A stretch of DNA of 64,000 bases from Amblyornis subalaris (lineage: Eukaryota > Chordata > Aves > Passeriformes > Ptilonorhynchidae): positions 955,895-1,019,894 of the forward strand of contig JACAXG010000053.1 of NCBI GenBank assembly GCA_018881555.1, written 5' to 3'. Position numbers and translations under genes: made by a program. Under the pieces are notes generated by a model that saw only the letters and a program-made list of their open reading frames with translations, did not search any database and was not told where the DNA came from. Position 1 is the stretch's first letter, and every line of letters starts with the position of its first letter. This document shows positions 38,201 to 50,800 of the stretch, one piece after another.

Positions 38201-41054
38201 ACTGTTAATTGTAAATTTAATTAAAACAAGACATGGTTTAACATCTTGAAATGATACCTCTCACTTTTCATTGAGAGTCACTGCAAATCTTCACATATTT
38301 TCACTGCAGAGATATTAGAAGATACAAAATTGCTATTTCAAACACAAAAATGTATTTTAAAGTATAGATTTTAATTACCGTAAGTCCATAGGTTTGTATC
38401 CCATCTAAATGCTAGAAAATTCTAATCATTAAAGCAACATACATTCCATAATACTTATCTCCCAAGAGAAAATCCTGAAGTTTCTCTGAGGCAAGTATTT
38501 TTCTCAAATTGTTGGGCTTTACAAATCCCACACAGAGTCCAATAGAAGCCTTGCAATGCCAAGTTGGCAGAGGCTGCAGTATTAGCTACAAGAAGGCTTA
38601 AGAAAGAGACTGTCAACATTTCCTCCTACAGACCTTAAATAGCTATGGGACATGAACAGAGCTTTGTATAAAAATGTGCTCTTGTCCAGCAAGTAAAGAA
38701 AATCAATTCTGAATTCATGCTATGCTGTATCATGAAAGTGCCTCTACTCCTCTTCACTAGGTTTCTTTCTTTGTAGAATTGCAGCAGAATATAGTCTCAC
38801 CCTGCCCCTTTTTAATGTTCATAATTTCAGTTGACTTAAGTGATTTCAACTAGAAAAACAAGGATTATCTTTAGAAAGAATAATATCTCCTCTCATTCTC
38901 TCTCCTTTCCTCTATCATAAATAAAGAGACAGACTGAAAAAAATGTAGTTAGGAACAGTGAAGTACTTTAAGCTTAAAAAAGCACTGGATCATGATTCCA
39001 CTTCATCATTTCATTTTAGGAATAACTCAGATTCAAAGTCTGTGACATGATCAAAAATGCTGCTGCTTCTGGCCCGATGGACATAAATCCATGTATCTGT
39101 GCTGCTTTCCTTTTTGTCTTTAAGCAGTCAGATCTCTTTGTGATGAATGCCTTTGTTTTCTTCCACCTGTCCAGTAGACTGCTTGTTATATATTGCCATG
39201 GAACATCATCTCATTTTAAATAGAATTCAAGATTTTCATCTTTGAAAACAAGCCAGTATAATGTCACTGTGCAAGATTAGACATTCAATCTTTTCTTACG
39301 ACAATTTCCAGTGAAACAGATATTCACAAGGCATTATTTTGTTAATTTCTTACATTCTATAAAATACAACAGCTACCTGAGAGTAAACAGAGTTTTTTAT
39401 GAAATGAGACCTCAAATATTAGTTTCACAGTGGCTCAACTATTATACAAAACATAGAGAACAAGTAAACTGGGACTGATATTTTTTGGCTCTGTGTAAGA
39501 ACACATTTTTGAACAATATAAGTCTCCTTCTGCTGTGGTATTTCAACTACCATGTAAACACAAGTATTTAATTTCTAGCAGAAAACATTTCTTTTTTTTT
39601 CTCTCTTCAAACTATGGAGGAAGAGCTCTTACAAGTTCTAGCTCAATATGGAGGTGCTTGTTTTAGGTGCTGTTATGTTTTCACCAAATTATCTAGATTT
39701 TGTGCAAGAAACCTGAAGACATTTATCTAGGAATCCACCATTTGCATTTGTAACAAATTAATTTTATGCATTGTTTATGTGTTTCTACTCTTTAGAATAA
39801 AGCTCTTTCTTATTATTCTTTTGAAGGCATTTATTTTGTGAAATGATAGTGATATATTGCAGCAAGACGACTTTTCTGAAATCGAGCTTCTCTAATGAAC
39901 TTCTGATGTGATATTTCAAAATTAAATTTTTCTTTAGACTTAAAATGGTAAATCAAATCTCTGTGTTCTTCATGAGGAAGAAAAAGGCACTAGGGAGTCT
40001 ACTTTTGACCTTTCAAATTCTAAATGCTTACATTTTGTAGGGCTTCTGAAGATAAATAGAAGAAAATAACATTTCTTTTCCTGCCTCTCAAAAGAGTACA
40101 TTTTCCCAGCTCCCTCTCAACTCAGCTATTACATTGGTAATTTTCAGGAGTTTTTTATTTCATACTCTGGAAATCATTCGTTCCTCGATCTTTTTACTTT
40201 CTGTTCATTTTTACTTGGGCTATCATACTCATATTCAGTATTAAAAGAGATTCCAATCTGTATAATTTCACTTTTCTTTTTGACACCTCTTTGTAAACAT
40301 TTCATTAATCTTTACTGCATTTAAGATTGATTGGCTGGTACTGGTATTTATTCTGGGGACTCTAGGTAAGCTACTGTGGCACTGAATGTCTGAGGCAGGG
40401 ATACCATTCTGGAATAAGTTATCTGTCTTCATATGTCTACATGAATAACCACAGCTCTGCTGTGTATTGAAAATGTCAATATCATGAATGGGCACCAGCT
40501 AAATTAAATATTTAAACAGCAATTCCTCTCCTTCTGAAGTGGTCACATGGGGTAGTAAAATAAATCTCTNGCCACAGGCCAATGCTTTGTATTGACTAAG
40601 GGTAGGATTTTCCTGTGGCCACCTATTGACATTTGAGGTGTGCTGGGGTAGCTGAGNCATCCTGATGTTGGTGTGTGACACAGAGCTGCAGAGACTGGCA
40701 GCTCTCTGGCTGAAGTCAAGGAGGGATACCTTTCATCTGGCAGTATATGCATATGCTTAGGCTCCTGAACCAGACTGCTGTTTAGGATTTCCTGGCTACC
40801 AGTGCAGTGCTTGATACACTGCTTAATATTGCTACCAAATAATATCTGTTTAAAGGTATTTGGCTGTTTTGAGGTAGAAGCTTCTGTTGTTAAACAACTT
40901 TATTCCTCTCCAACTGAAAGAAGTTTGTGACTTTAGAACGAGTCGTGAGTACTTATGAGAAGCACATGATGAAGCATCTGTAAATGTTGGTTTCTCATGT
41001 TTGCATGGGTTTATATTCCCAACTTCATGTTCAAACTCAGGTTGAACAAGTGTT

Positions 41055-41157
41055 GATATACTTGGCTAGATCTAGAATACTTCATACTTTATTTTGCTGT
41101 GTGTTCCAAAAGGTAAGATGATGAATTACTGTCGAAGCCAAGTAAATAAAACAGATG
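41055..41157 (+). repeat. Diverged direct duplication, copy 1
   Basis: This segment aligns with 41849-41945. Both share a GATATACTTGG/GAGTATCTTGAT-like start, a TAGAATACTT/TAGAAAACTT middle, ATTTTGCT, and a long common end GAAGCCAAGTAAATAAAA followed by AGATG after two bases. The order and spacing of shared words are retained over the whole length. It may be an old local duplication or two copies of an unnamed repeat. Confidence 0.55.
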
Positions 41158-41848
41158 CAAACTTTTCTATAGGATATAGAAAGAAATATCTGATTTTATT
41201 ACAGTGAGCATGAAGTCAGATTTATGTAAAGATNATGTGAACTGTAAATGTTACTTCAAAAGAAATTTAGGATTTATATCAGTTAAAATTTTTTTCTAGG
41301 TTGTGCATCATCTTGAATTGCTGGGTTACCAATTTGTCTATTGTGTTGTCAGAAATCACAAAAATATTATTTTATCAGCAGAGATTGTTTCAGTTGCATT
41401 TGCTTTCAGTTAGTAAGACCATATTATGTGTGGGTTTGCCTGTGTGGGTTTGTCCCCACATGAGATTGTAAATGAAGAATGACAGAAGATAAAAGCCATT
41501 TAGTTTTATCATTTTAAAACCAAAATAAAGCTGTCTGATGAACGACAATAAGATATCACACAACTGCCAATGTTACTAATTAGTAGGATTTGCAGGTTTT
41601 GATATATTCAGCAGTATGACTTGTGTTTGTGGCTAAAAATGAGTGCTAATGATCTGTGCAGTGTTACAATACAGATATTACATTGTCAAAAACTGTTATA
41701 AATGTAAAGACTCATTTGTGCAAAATCTGTAAGGACAAATAAATACTGCTGTAATTCCCAAATAAGTGATATCTTCTCACTTACGTGTGGAAAAACCTTG
41801 TTCCAAATCAAAGTGTGGCTATTTTCTTTCATATGTTTATTTTCACAT

Positions 41849-41945
41849 GAGTATCTTGATTAGGTTTAGAAAACTTTGTACAGATTTTGCTTTCTGTTTC
41901 AAGAGAGGATGAGCNTCAAGTGAAGCCAAGTAAATAAAAAAGATG
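41849..41945 (+). repeat. Diverged direct duplication, copy 2
   Basis: Partner of 41055-41157 in the same orientation, about 790 bases downstream. The strongest shared word, GAAGCCAAGTAAATAAAA, is at 41922-41939 here. It contains one N. Similarity beyond the left edge is not evident, and to the right it is weak. Confidence 0.55.
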
Positions 41946-44185
41946 GAAGCAGGTGGACATTTTACTTCAGTGTTCTTTGAGAATTCTCTCTCTGATTTTG
42001 TCTTGTATTTACTCATTTATCAAACTTAGGTTCAGCTCTTCTCCTACTGAAATTAATATAAATTTCTTCATTTATTTTGCTGGTTATGAGTTTCACATGC
42101 CATTTTTCTGGTAATAACTCCCTTGACAATTAACCAATACCTTTTGTTTTCTACAAAAGGAGATTAGGCAAGGAATAATTACTTCTTATTTTTTAACAGT
42201 GAACACAAGCATCTTTTTAACTGCACATAATAATCATACATAAAGTATATACATAAAACTATGTATGATAATAGTACATTCTTTCCGTAGAGAGAAATGC
42301 AGTTCAGTTTTTTGTATAGTTCTTCAGCTTTCTAATTTTCTGGAACCCAAGTGAGTCATGGGAGACAAGCAAATGTTAATTCAAAGATACAATTATATAC
42401 CTGATATTTAACCATTCAAAATAAAAACTCCACCTGAAAGGAAAATATAAAGATTTAGGAGACAGTGATTGAANAGGAAGCTGTTCTAATAGAAATACAG
42501 AGGAAAAGGAGACTTTTACTCAAGTTTGGGCTTTCCTGGGAATTTACATCTCTCATAGGCAAAGAATAAAGGAGAATAAAAGTTTCAGAAATGTCAGCTG
42601 TATTCACCTGTCCCTCAAACAATCATTATTTGCAAATTGTAAATATATCTGCTGATGTTTTAGCACCAAAATATTCTCGAACTTTGAGATATTGATACAT
42701 ATCTGAGAATGATATTTATCATATGGCAGTACTTAAGAAAGAATAGTGTTTCTATTTTAAACTTCCCTGTGTCCAGGTTTGTCTATCTTTAAACTTCATG
42801 AAACTTTGGAGAAGAATAATCCAAAGACTATTCATGATGGAAAGAGGAAGAGTTGACAAGATCTCATTGCAATGTTGCAATATTTTGGNTCAATGATGGG
42901 TTTGGAGAGTAAATGATACTTGAGAGACAAGTATTGATAAAAAACTGAAGAAACTGAAAGTCCAAGTGAAGCCAGGAACTTTACTAAGGAACATGATGAA
43001 TAACATTTAGAGGGCAATGAGGACGAGTGAAGGTGGCAAGCCTACAGAAATTTGGGGAAAAAAGCTGTATTGCAAAACTGGAAGACCTTAGACGCAGGAA
43101 ATCAATCCAATGCAAGCTACAGGATCCTGCATAAGAAACTGAAAGATAAGAGGTGGAAAAGAAGGAACTGACTTAGTAAGGGATTAGGTTTTAGATAGGG
43201 TCACAACTGTAATTTCTACCTGTCAATGAATTTGATGCAGCTCCCTGAAAGCTCATTTGTCTATGACAACCTATTACAGAAATATTACTCTGAAAGTAAT
43301 AAGGACTTTTAAATACCAGCTTAGATATCAAAGAGTTAGACTATCTTTCCTTCTCTTGATTGATTTATTCAGACCTTTGAATAAATCTGTAATACAGTAG
43401 TTTTCTTTTATCTGCTAGAACGAAGCAAAATAAATTTAAAAAAATCTGTATCCTAGAAGAAGAAGTAAACAACTTTCTTCAATGTAATTAGATGGTAGCA
43501 GTTGCACCCTGAGTTAGGGGACTCATAAGAGTAAAAAAATAAGATGTTCAGATAGTGGAAAGACAACACTACTGAGAAATGGAGTTTAGTAGCAACTGTT
43601 GCCTGTATGAGAAAGACAGAAAATAATTTCCTTCGGAAAGAAGAGTTAAACAAGACCTAATTACTTTATCTGTACTATGAATATTTATCTTTTATGGAAA
43701 GAATACCAGTCACCTACTATTCTTGATGCTAATACCAGGAACTCCTACCAATACTTACTTGGTACTTAGTTCTTGCACATTTTGCACTTAGTTCTCTAAC
43801 ATCTGAACTGTATAACTTCAAAGCTGTATTTTTAAGTAGCATTTTGATGAAACAATATTCCTTGAGATAACATGATCTCTTTTTCTTGGATAAGCAAGGA
43901 TGAACCTTTCATTTCAGAGTCATGTCCACCATTGTCTTAGTCATCTGCTGACAAATTCACGTGTTGCTATTGCTAGGCATGTCTGTACATGCAGTCAGAA
44001 TATAGTGAAGTATTTTGCAACATATGTCATTTGAAAATGCATGTTCTTTTTTAAAAGATATATTTCGGTATGCTTGTGTTTTCACTTTAAAGTTAATTAA
44101 TGTTCTTAATGAAAATCAGGATANATCAATCTGTGGGTGTTATACAACCTAATAAGTACTGGTTGGCTGTCCTTTTTTCTTTCTT

Positions 44186-44226
44186 TTTTTTATTTTTATT
44201 TTTATTTTTACTTTTTTTTTTTTTTA
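44186..44226. repeat. T-rich low-complexity tract
   Basis: TTTTTA-type units merge into a pure T-run. It is low complexity with no adjacent retroposon body recognised. Confidence 0.85.
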
Positions 44227-44644
44227 AGATCTATTTGGACCTGGGGCATGGAGATTTTGTAACACACTTATTTTGCAAAACACTGGAAAAGCATTTGTGT
44301 ACTATAGGTTGGCAGAGGAAGTGGACATTTTTTTAGTGAAATGAAACCAACTATTTTAATTCCTCATGGTCTAACTCTTATGACTCATGTCACTTCTTTT
44401 ATCCTGTCTATTTATTCTAAAGCTAGTNCTTTATAACTGGGTTTGTTAAAGTCTCTAGTGATCTGCAGAGGACATTGTGCTTCTGATCCCAGTTATTGAT
44501 TCCAGTAGGTACCGTATACATTCAGAGAATCTAGTATATTTTTTCCTGAGGTTATTGTGATTTCCGCTGCATTCTTTGTCCTCAGAGTTGCAGGAACTGG
44601 AAAACATAGTACACAAAGAAAGTTTTGAATTACGAGTTTCCCTC

Positions 44645-44997
44645 ATATTACTAAATTACAGTATTGCATTCCTTCTGGTAGGCCTATAGCTTACGAAGTT
44701 GTCCTCCATGCATCCCACGAGTCTCCTGGGTTGCCTACATCTCACTGTGCTACTTGTCCAGCAGATGCTGGGGTGAAGTCCCCCAGCAGGACAAGACCCT
44801 GTGAGTACAATACCTCCTGTAGCTGGAGCAAGAAGGCTTTGGCAATAGGCTCCCCTTGACCAAGCAACCTGTTGCAGACTCGAAGCACTGATTTCCCTTT
44901 GTTCCCTTGATCTCTGACCCATGAGTTTTCAGCCTGCGCGTGACTATTCCTTCTCATAGAATATGCTTCTATCTTGTTGTAGAGTGCAACTTCAGCA
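44645..44997 (-). mobile_element. CR1 LINE fragment, ORF2 endonuclease domain, minus strand
   Basis: The reverse-strand translation follows the CR1 endonuclease in order. It has EVALYNKIEA near 44990, then ENSWVRDQGNKG, VCNRL, then AKAFLLQLQEV and GLVLLGDF (the conserved GDF segment of the AP-like endonuclease, near 44774-44795). After one frameshift it reads CRQPRRLVGCMEDNFV and then PTRRNAIL near 44656-44680. Two overlapping minus-strand frames (44742-44957 and 44656-44922) together cover it. Unlike the other copies it lacks both the 3' end and the reverse transcriptase, so it is an isolated internal piece of an older, largely deleted element. It makes no product. Confidence 0.88.
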
Positions 44998-46787
44998 TTT
45001 CAAGAGGTCCAATACATCTAAAGGCTAAAGCATATCTAGAACAAATGTATGTAAGACAAACTTTTAACACAACATTCCTCAATAAGTTCCTCAACTCTCT
45101 TCACAGTTTTTGAAAGTGAGAAGCTACATGTGGGAGAAATCTTTGACGAACTACCCTTGAGTGCAATGGGGCTTTTTTTTCATGTATAATTTTACTTCAA
45201 AAGTTAGGTACAATTTACTGGGTCCCACAGCCATGGATCAGTTCCAGCAATTGTGCAGCTGGGCTCCCTTTGCTGTCAGTATGTGGAGGGGGGAGCTGGA
45301 TTTGGGCTGGTCTCTCTGGGCACCAGCAACTGCTAACTGCCTAACTAAATGAATCCTTCTCTTTAGAGGAATGGACTGGAGGAAAATTGTAACATAAACC
45401 TTTTTGTACTTTTATCCCTAAATACATGGTTGGACAAATACAGGATTATTGCCATTGTCATGGCTATTTTTCATCAGATTTTAAAGGTTAGGATGATAGG
45501 CAAGCTATTGACTTTCAAAATGTGATACATGTTAAATTACATATAATTGCTTGAAATATACAGTAAAATTATTGCAAGGAAAAATTTGAGCCTTTGGTGG
45601 TTGCCCAAAAAGCCTTGGCTGCTTTTGATTGCAAAGAAGTCTTGATATCAAACGGATTGCTATGCAATTAAAATATTTATGAAAGAAAATTCATTTCATC
45701 TATCAAAAAGCCTGCTTATACAACAAAGGACTTAACTGAAATAATTTTATAGAGTCCCATACTTACTGATCCTGACTGTACTGATCCAGAGAATTGCTGG
45801 CTTTCAATTACTTCAGTGGGAGGTAAATGCACTCATGATTTTAAGAGCAGGACATTTGCCAAATATCATAAATATATAAAAGAGATCTACGGTATCTGGA
45901 AGCACAAGTTTTTATTGCCAGTCACTTTACCACCTGAACTATTCTAACAGAAAACATGTTCATCCATATAGGAAACTCTCTGGGAGTTAATGGGAAATAT
46001 CTCTTGTGAATTGAATTATTTATAAGTTAGTGGTCCATTCTAAGTATTTCACTCATTTTAGATACTCCAAAGTTTTATGTGTTTTTTTTTTCTTCACCTG
46101 TTATTGCTAGCAAAGCAACAAGTATATTGTCTTGGTGTCATTTTCTAGAGTCTGAGGATGCAGAGAACCTTGTTAGCTTGGATCCAGATCCAGCTTTTGG
46201 TTTCAGGCACAGTAGGATACTTCTATTTCACTTGAGATTTTATTTAATCATTTACTTGAACTAATATAATTTTCATTATTGTTAGATTAAGCGGTTTATA
46301 AGTATTCTAAATAATATTGGAAACTAAAAAAATGTGTTGCCTGAATATGACTTTCACAAATAGTGTTGTAAGCAGCATCCTACTCAGTCAAATCAGCATC
46401 TAATAAGAATGATGTACCATTTCCCTTACATATGATAATACATAAAAGAGGTAAAGAAAGAAAAGCAGCATGAAAGGCAATCAAAGCTCTTTTAGGAAAT
46501 AAGCCTGTGCCATTTTCACCCCCAAAATTACTATTTTCAGTTTACATGTGTGGAACGAGGGTTCCCTGAGTGTACCAACTCTTCATGAATATTGTGAGTT
46601 AGAAAGAGAGAAGCCTTTCTCAGCTTTTCTCTTAGTCTATAATGAATTTATGAAACTACAACCACTAATGCTCACCCTACTGTCTTGTAACAAAGATGAA
46701 AAGTAGCATGACTTATCATACTTGTGTGTTGTGGATTCATTAGCAGGAAATTATGCCTTCTGTCTTCAGAATCCTGCACTTATCACT

Positions 46788-46802
46788 CAAAAAAAAAAAA
46801 AA
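46788..46802. repeat. Poly-A run
   Basis: Fifteen or so A residues. I saw no AATAAA signal or gene-like body upstream that would make it the tail of a processed pseudogene. Confidence 0.8.
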
Positions 46803-47815
46803 GACAGTTCCCTCAACAACAATGGCCCAATGACTTTAAAATAGTTACTCTTTGATGTTAATATTCATTGTAAGCAATTTTAACATAAACTGGCCTTTAA
46901 CAAGAGATTCATTGGCTATACCCTACTTTTGTATCCTATTAAAAATAAATTGCTATATCACACCTTTTTCCAATATGCAGCATAACAGTTCTGACTATCA
47001 AAAAGAGAATAAAATAATAGTGTAAAAAATCAGATATGTCATGGTTAATATTGGACCAGTGATTCATTTTTACTTTTCATCTTCTATATTTTGTATTAAG
47101 GAAAATGATTCATTGCTAATATAACTCTAAGTGATTTTAACATCTATCCTAGAGGTATTACAGGTATTTCAGCCTGTTACATTTATTAGAGAATTTTGTA
47201 TTTATCTCTCGAGTACCTTCCTTCAAAAGGGATATCTACTGCATTTCTGCATCATATCCAGCATCAATCACTTTGATTAGGGTCTCACTCCACAAACCAA
47301 ACAGCTTTTCTTCCATGGCAGCTCCATATGTTTGCTGCAGCTGTTACAGTTTCCAGGCAGAATGTGACCGTACTCTGTTCAGAGTTTGTGTCCCTGTCAA
47401 AGAGGCAGGAAATTATTCCTCTCTGCTTTGATTTGCCTTGAAGTCGAGTGGCTTGAAATCTGCCCTACAGCTAGACTAGGGTTGCCAACAAAAACATACA
47501 TGAAATTGCATCTGCATTATTTTTTCACAACTATGACTCCAAAAAGTGTGCACTGCCAAGGTTTGTTCCCACAGCACTGTTTAAATACCAGCTCAAAGGA
47601 GTTATTGCTTCACAGGTTACTACAGGGAAATTTTCAGCACGGATCCAATGATAGAAGAATACTATCATAGCTATGAGTACGAAATATACTGAGATTTATT
47701 AATGATTTTATGCCTTCTAGATCAGGAAAATATTTCTCTTTTGTTGATTATTAACTTTTTATCTTGCACTAAGACAGTATGCAGAGCTACATAATACACT
47801 GTGCACTGCTGTTCT

Positions 47816-47845
47816 GTACAGTATTAGTACCTACTAATACTGTAC
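47816..47845. repeat. Perfect 14-bp inverted repeat (hairpin-forming)
   Basis: The arms GTACAGTATTAGTA and TACTAATACTGTAC are exact reverse complements separated by CC. No T-run or tRNA-like context suggests a transcription terminator, and no such function is expected in vertebrate DNA. Confidence 0.85.
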
Positions 47846-50800
47846 TAATTCCCTGAACACAGTGCAAGGAATGTACCAGTTAGGAGACTCATCTCTGTTT
47901 GAAGAAATATTACGTATTTCCATGAAGGACATCTTGGAGATCACCAGCTCACTATGATTTAGTTACATCTAAGATGAAACAGAGAACTCAGGTTATTAAA
48001 ACATATATGTATGAATGTGACTAGAACTATGCACCAGAAAAGAGAGATGTTTGCAGTTTTTTTTAATTCTGATCACTGGCTAAGTCTGACACTAGTCAGT
48101 ATTGTAAGAACTTTATTCATCCTGAAAACATATGCACTTTTTCAGGAGCTATGCATTGCTATGTCACTTTTCATTGCATTTGATTAGTTGACTGCAAAAA
48201 TTAATATGCAATGGATCATTACTTTTTGGTGAAGAACACAATTTGGCATGCCTTAACTATGCTTTTAATGACATTTGTAATAGTGCACATGTTCTGATGA
48301 CAAGTATTTTTAAAAGCCCTGTGAGTCCATAAATGCCGGTTGACAACTGAGGTTCAACACACATGAATGAATGCAATGTATTCACTTTACCAGAGATGTG
48401 AAAAATATCTTACTGCTCACTGGTCCTCTACCTCTGTGATTGCACATCACTGCTCTGGTTTTAGCACCTCAGTTGTTGAAGAGGCAAGTTGTTCCTGATG
48501 CTATCTAGACACTCTTTCTCTGTGTGTGACTTCAGGGTGACTGTAAGTAGCTGAGCTGCCACAGCACAGAGTTTCCTGTTTCCCACTAAGAAAGAAAAGC
48601 AGGAAGCACATGCAGACTGTCAAACACATGCACTATGGCACCAATACAGCAACTCTTACAGGAGCTAAGACTGATCACATAAGAAAACTTGCTCAATGAA
48701 AAATCCTTCTCAAAGTACAAAACACTATCTAGAATTTCTGATTGATTGATGTAGGTCTTTGTCAGATAGTTTTGTTCTCTCCTCTCCTTGAAATGAGAAT
48801 TTTGGCTGAATATAAAAATACAAGCATCTTTAAAGATTTTTTTATTTCTTCTAATTTACGAAAAACAGACATCTAAATCAGAAGCAACAGTATTTGGTTT
48901 TAGATTTTCAATTTCCTGACGAAATGCCTAGCCATTTCACTGAAGGCAGAAATTTTCTATCATATTTCAAAGTCAAAATAATTTTCTGTTGTTATAGTAA
49001 AAAGACTAAAAAATTTTTCTTAGTTGTTGCAAAAGGAGTGTTCTTGAGCTGCTGGGTGGGAATAGGAAAAGTAAATTTATTATCTGTATGAAGACCCTTG
49101 TCCAACAAAGCACTTAACTACAAAGTGTGAATAAAGCCACAGATTTCAGAAGAAGTTAAGTGCTGCTCTGAACAAGGTTGTAAAGGGAACATTTTTAATT
49201 ATTAAATTAGCAGAGGNACACATTTAGCTTTAGTAGAGCTGTAATATTATCAGTTTTGCCCTCTACTCCTCACACACCCCTTTCCCTAGTCTTTAAGTGC
49301 CAAAGTGAGGGGTCTTGTTGCTGAAGTGTGGAATAGGAAATAGGAGGACTAAAAACATGCTGAAAACACCAGGGGAGTGGGCAAAAGCCCATCTGGGGAG
49401 TGGCAAAGCACTGGTGCCCAGCAGTGCCCTTGGGTTTCAAGGGGCTCCAGTCCTGTGTTGAGCCCTTCAGCAGTAATTGCAGTCAGGCAGTGCTGTGCCA
49501 TGTGAACAGCTAATATAGTTCTGGCCCCTCAAGAAGATTAAATGCTTGGAGATTTGTGCTGGCTATAAACCAGTTTGTGTTCCAGATTCAAATGTTTGAA
49601 TTCTGGCTAAAATTATCTTCCCTCTGTAACTGTGACATAAATGACGTTAGGAAATCACACAGTGTAAGTCAGTCGTGGTTATTGGCGTGGACCTCAAATG
49701 CCAACATTTTACGGAGCAGGTCCCTTCCCTAACTCAGATTACAGAGCATTTTTAAAGGAATAGACACTGTGTATTACTTGTTAGTAGAGAATCGAAGTAT
49801 CTGTATGATAAATGTTTTCCGAATGTAATTAATTCTTATTTTGACTAGGAATCATCAGTAGTGAGAAACATAATGCAGTGTGTATGAATAATTCCAGACA
49901 TCACCAAAGAATCTCAGGGTTGTCTGGTAATTTTTGCCAACTAAAAATCAAATTTACCTGTATTCTACTCTATGTGCTCTTACTTAGGTATGTTATAACT
50001 GCAGTGAGTCAAAATCTAATCATAGATACCCACAAAAGAAGGATTTTCTGCTAGATTTTCTAGAATGTCAATAGTTAGTGGATGTATATTAAATTCCTAT
50101 ATTTGTATTTTCTTAAATAAAAAAGCAAAGTTAATTTAAAAGTAAACTTATGCTCATCTTATCTGTGCACTAAGTCAATCAGTCAGTCATATCTATTCAA
50201 CAGAGTGCTTTGGTTGTACTCATTTTAAGAAGTAGGATGTCATTTTGTAGTAGATAAGGCTCTTTTAAAGCTTTTCAGACCAGCAACAGAGCATGGTACT
50301 GTCTCCCACACAACAGCTGACTAAGGTGGTTCTTCATTAGCACAAAATATAAAATATATTGATTTCTTGGTTTATTGTATATATAAATCTTTGTGCAGAG
50401 TATTGTACTTGTAACATAATATTTAAATGAAAGAAACAGAAATCTAAATTAAGACAGGAATAATGAGGCAGACTGCTTCCAGATTAGACATCATAGATCC
50501 TAGATTCAGGGGTGGTGGTTAACATGAAAACTCCATAGGTCTCAAGCACTTGGATCCTGTCTCATTTCATACTTGGCAATATTTTATTTCATGTGTACAA
50601 ATGAATTCTCAGTAGCTGTAATGAATCCTTTCCTTTCTGGCAGGGAGTAATATGATTCCCTAATATTGATTCAGTTCCCTTGAATATTCAATGCAAAATC
50701 ATTGGAGATTTGTTAATAGAAGAATTAACATGTACCAAAAAGGAATTGCATCAGGGAGATTATATTTGCTAATAGATTTTTTTTTTTCTGCTATGCTAAA

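Larger units (their letters stand above)
31301..44644. other. AT-rich non-coding DNA, no gene recognised
   Basis: This is the longest repeat-poor stretch, over 13 kb without a recognisable interspersed element. It holds a 19-base T-run near 35261-35279 and a T-rich low-complexity run with TTTTTA units at about 44186-44226. Two diverged copies of a ~100-base segment lie at 41055-41157 and 41849-41945. A 10-bp-stem inverted repeat lies at 42233-42269. A candidate conserved block is at 31790-31990. Frames such as 37346-37609 (minus) carry no domain. Confidence 0.55.

Noticed and set aside
46788..46802. Tail of a processed pseudogene
   Set aside because: No gene-like body or polyadenylation signal lies upstream and no flanking duplication was seen.
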